A stretch of 23,816 nucleotides of DNA from Streptomyces katrae. Its GTDB lineage: Bacteria; Actinomycetota; Actinomycetes; Streptomycetales; Streptomycetaceae. The notes under the pieces are model-generated. The model worked only from the letters and a program-made list of their open reading frames with translations. It was not told the origin of the DNA and did no database searches. Each line of letters starts with the position of its first letter. Position 1 is the stretch's first letter. A program made the position numbers and the translations under genes. This document shows, one piece after another, positions 22,993 to 23,816 of this stretch. Location: contig NZ_JZWV01000117.1 of NCBI RefSeq assembly GCF_000966975.1, forward strand, positions 1-23,816, read 5' to 3'.

Positions 22993-23748
22993 ATGGATCT
23001 TGGACTGAAGGACCGTGTCTACATCGTCACCGGCGCCACCCGTGGCCTCGGCTTCGCCTCCGCCCGGGAACTGGCCGCCGACGGCGCGAAGGTACTCCTG
23101 ACCGGACGCGACGCACAGCGGGCTGCCGCGGCGGCCGCCGAACTGGGTCCGGACGTGGTGGGCCTGGCCGCCGACAACGCCGACGCGGGGGCCGCGGAGC
23201 GGCTGGTGGCCGAGGCCGTCGCGCGGTTCGGGCGGCTCGACGGCATCCTCATCAGCGTCGGCGGACCGGCGCCGGGCGGGGCGACGGACAACACCGACGA
23301 GCAGTGGGCGGCGGCGTTCGAGTCGGTCTTCCTGGGCGCGGTACGGCTGGCGCGGGCGGCGGCCGCCGTACTGGGCGAGGGCGGGGTCATCGGCTTCGTC
23401 CTGTCGGGCTCGGTGCACGAGCCGATCCCCGGGCTGACCATCTCGAACGGCCTGCGGCCGGGGCTGGCGGGCTTCGCGAAGTCCCTGTCGGTGGAGCTGG
23501 GGCCGCGCGGTATCCGCGTGATCGGGCTGCTGCCGGCGCGGATCGACACCGACCGCGTGCGGGAGCTGGACGCGCTGTCCGGGGACGAGAAGGCGGTGCG
23601 GGCGGGGCACGAGTCCCGGATCCCGCTGCGGCGTTACGGCAGGCCGGAGGAGTTCGGGCGCACCGCGGCGTTCTTCCTCTCCCCGGCGGCGTCGTACCTC
23701 ACGGGCGTCATGCTCCCCATCGACGGCGGCTCCCGCCACGGCTTCTGA
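22993..23748 (+). CDS. SDR family oxidoreductase with atypical catalytic residues
   Basis: Protein of 251 residues with a Rossmann fold. The cofactor motif is TGATRGLG (residues 12-19), with TGRD after strand 2 (the Arg favours NADP). NNAG is replaced by ISVGGP. The Ser position is LSGSV, but the YxxxK pair is missing: aligning GLAGFAKSL with the usual GLTRxL region puts Ser and Arg where Tyr and Lys should be (SNGLR). The C terminus (GRPEEFGRTAAFFLSPAASYLTGVMLPIDGG) is standard for FabG-like SDRs. A known subgroup of FabG-like proteins also lacks the perfect tetrad, so this is not necessarily a dead gene; the activity, if any, is unknown. The ATG at 22993 is chosen over the TTG at 22984 because the family starts here. 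It lies 10 nt past SURF1 but may have its own promoter. Confidence 0.9.
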   Translation: MDLGLKDRVYIVTGATRGLGFASARELAADGAKVLLTGRDAQRAAAAAAELGPDVVGLAADNADAGAAERLVAEAVARFGRLDGILISVGGPAPGGATDNTDEQWAAAFESVFLGAVRLARAAAAVLGEGGVIGFVLSGSVHEPIPGLTISNGLRPGLAGFAKSLSVELGPRGIRVIGLLPARIDTDRVRELDALSGDEKAVRAGHESRIPLRRYGRPEEFGRTAAFFLSPAASYLTGVMLPIDGGSRHGF

Positions 23749-23775
23749 CCCCGGGGCGCGGGTCCGGGTCCGCGT

Positions 23776-23793
23776 GCCGCTGCGCGGAGCGGC
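23776..23793 (+). terminator. Possible weak terminator after the last SDR gene
   Basis: GCCGCT (23776-23781) pairs with AGCGGC (23788-23793) around GCGCGG, 28 nt after the stop, followed by a C-rich tail and no U-run. The last 68 nt of the window hold nothing else that I recognise. Confidence 0.35.
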
Positions 23794-23816
23794 CTCCCCG
23801 CCCCACCCTTCCTCCG

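Overview
The window is chromosomal DNA from a high-G+C actinomycete, almost certainly a Streptomyces or close relative. Codon third positions are nearly all G or C, GTG and TTG starts occur, terminators are G+C-rich hairpins, and several genes look leaderless with a TANNNT box 6-8 nt before the start codon. No tRNA, rRNA, CRISPR array, transposase, integrase or phage gene was found, so it reads as a stable chromosomal segment carrying a few accessory operons.

Layout. (1) 1-3800: the tail of tldD, overlapping tldE, then tyrS and a strong bidirectional terminator. (2) 3812-4975: a GlsB-type membrane protein (minus), a DUF3099 membrane protein, a two-hairpin intergenic element and a small Cys/His protein closed by a terminator. 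(3) 5007-8155 (minus): moaA, and a translationally coupled DUF485 + acetate-type Na+/solute symporter pair. (4) 8432-9976: a secreted subtilisin-like protease, separated by a perfect 17-bp terminator from (5) a minus-strand run at 10041-12670. That run holds an AGMO-like fatty acid hydroxylase, a lysoplasmalogenase-family (YhhN/TMEM86) membrane protein and a zinc alcohol dehydrogenase, and may be an ether-lipid breakdown operon. (6) 12763-15834: a 1023-residue NACHT NTPase with an N-terminal helical region and C-terminal leucine-rich repeats, divergent from (5). (7) 15858-20061 (minus): an acetoacetate-decarboxylase-family protein, an SDR and two paralogous amidohydrolases with 1-10 nt gaps or ATGA overlaps, divergent from a TetR regulator at 20210. 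A clean TGTAAC-N3-GTTACA operator candidate lies between them. (8) 20880-23748: a DEDDh exonuclease with a BRCT domain, a small zinc-ribbon protein with an apparently damaged C terminus, a SURF1-family protein and an SDR lacking the usual Tyr/Lys catalytic pair.

Three parts are the best candidates for undescribed biology: the possible ether-lipid operon, the NLR-like NACHT-LRR protein, and the TetR-controlled amidohydrolase/decarboxylase operon whose substrate cannot be read from sequence. The rest is mostly ordinary streptomycete housekeeping and physiology.
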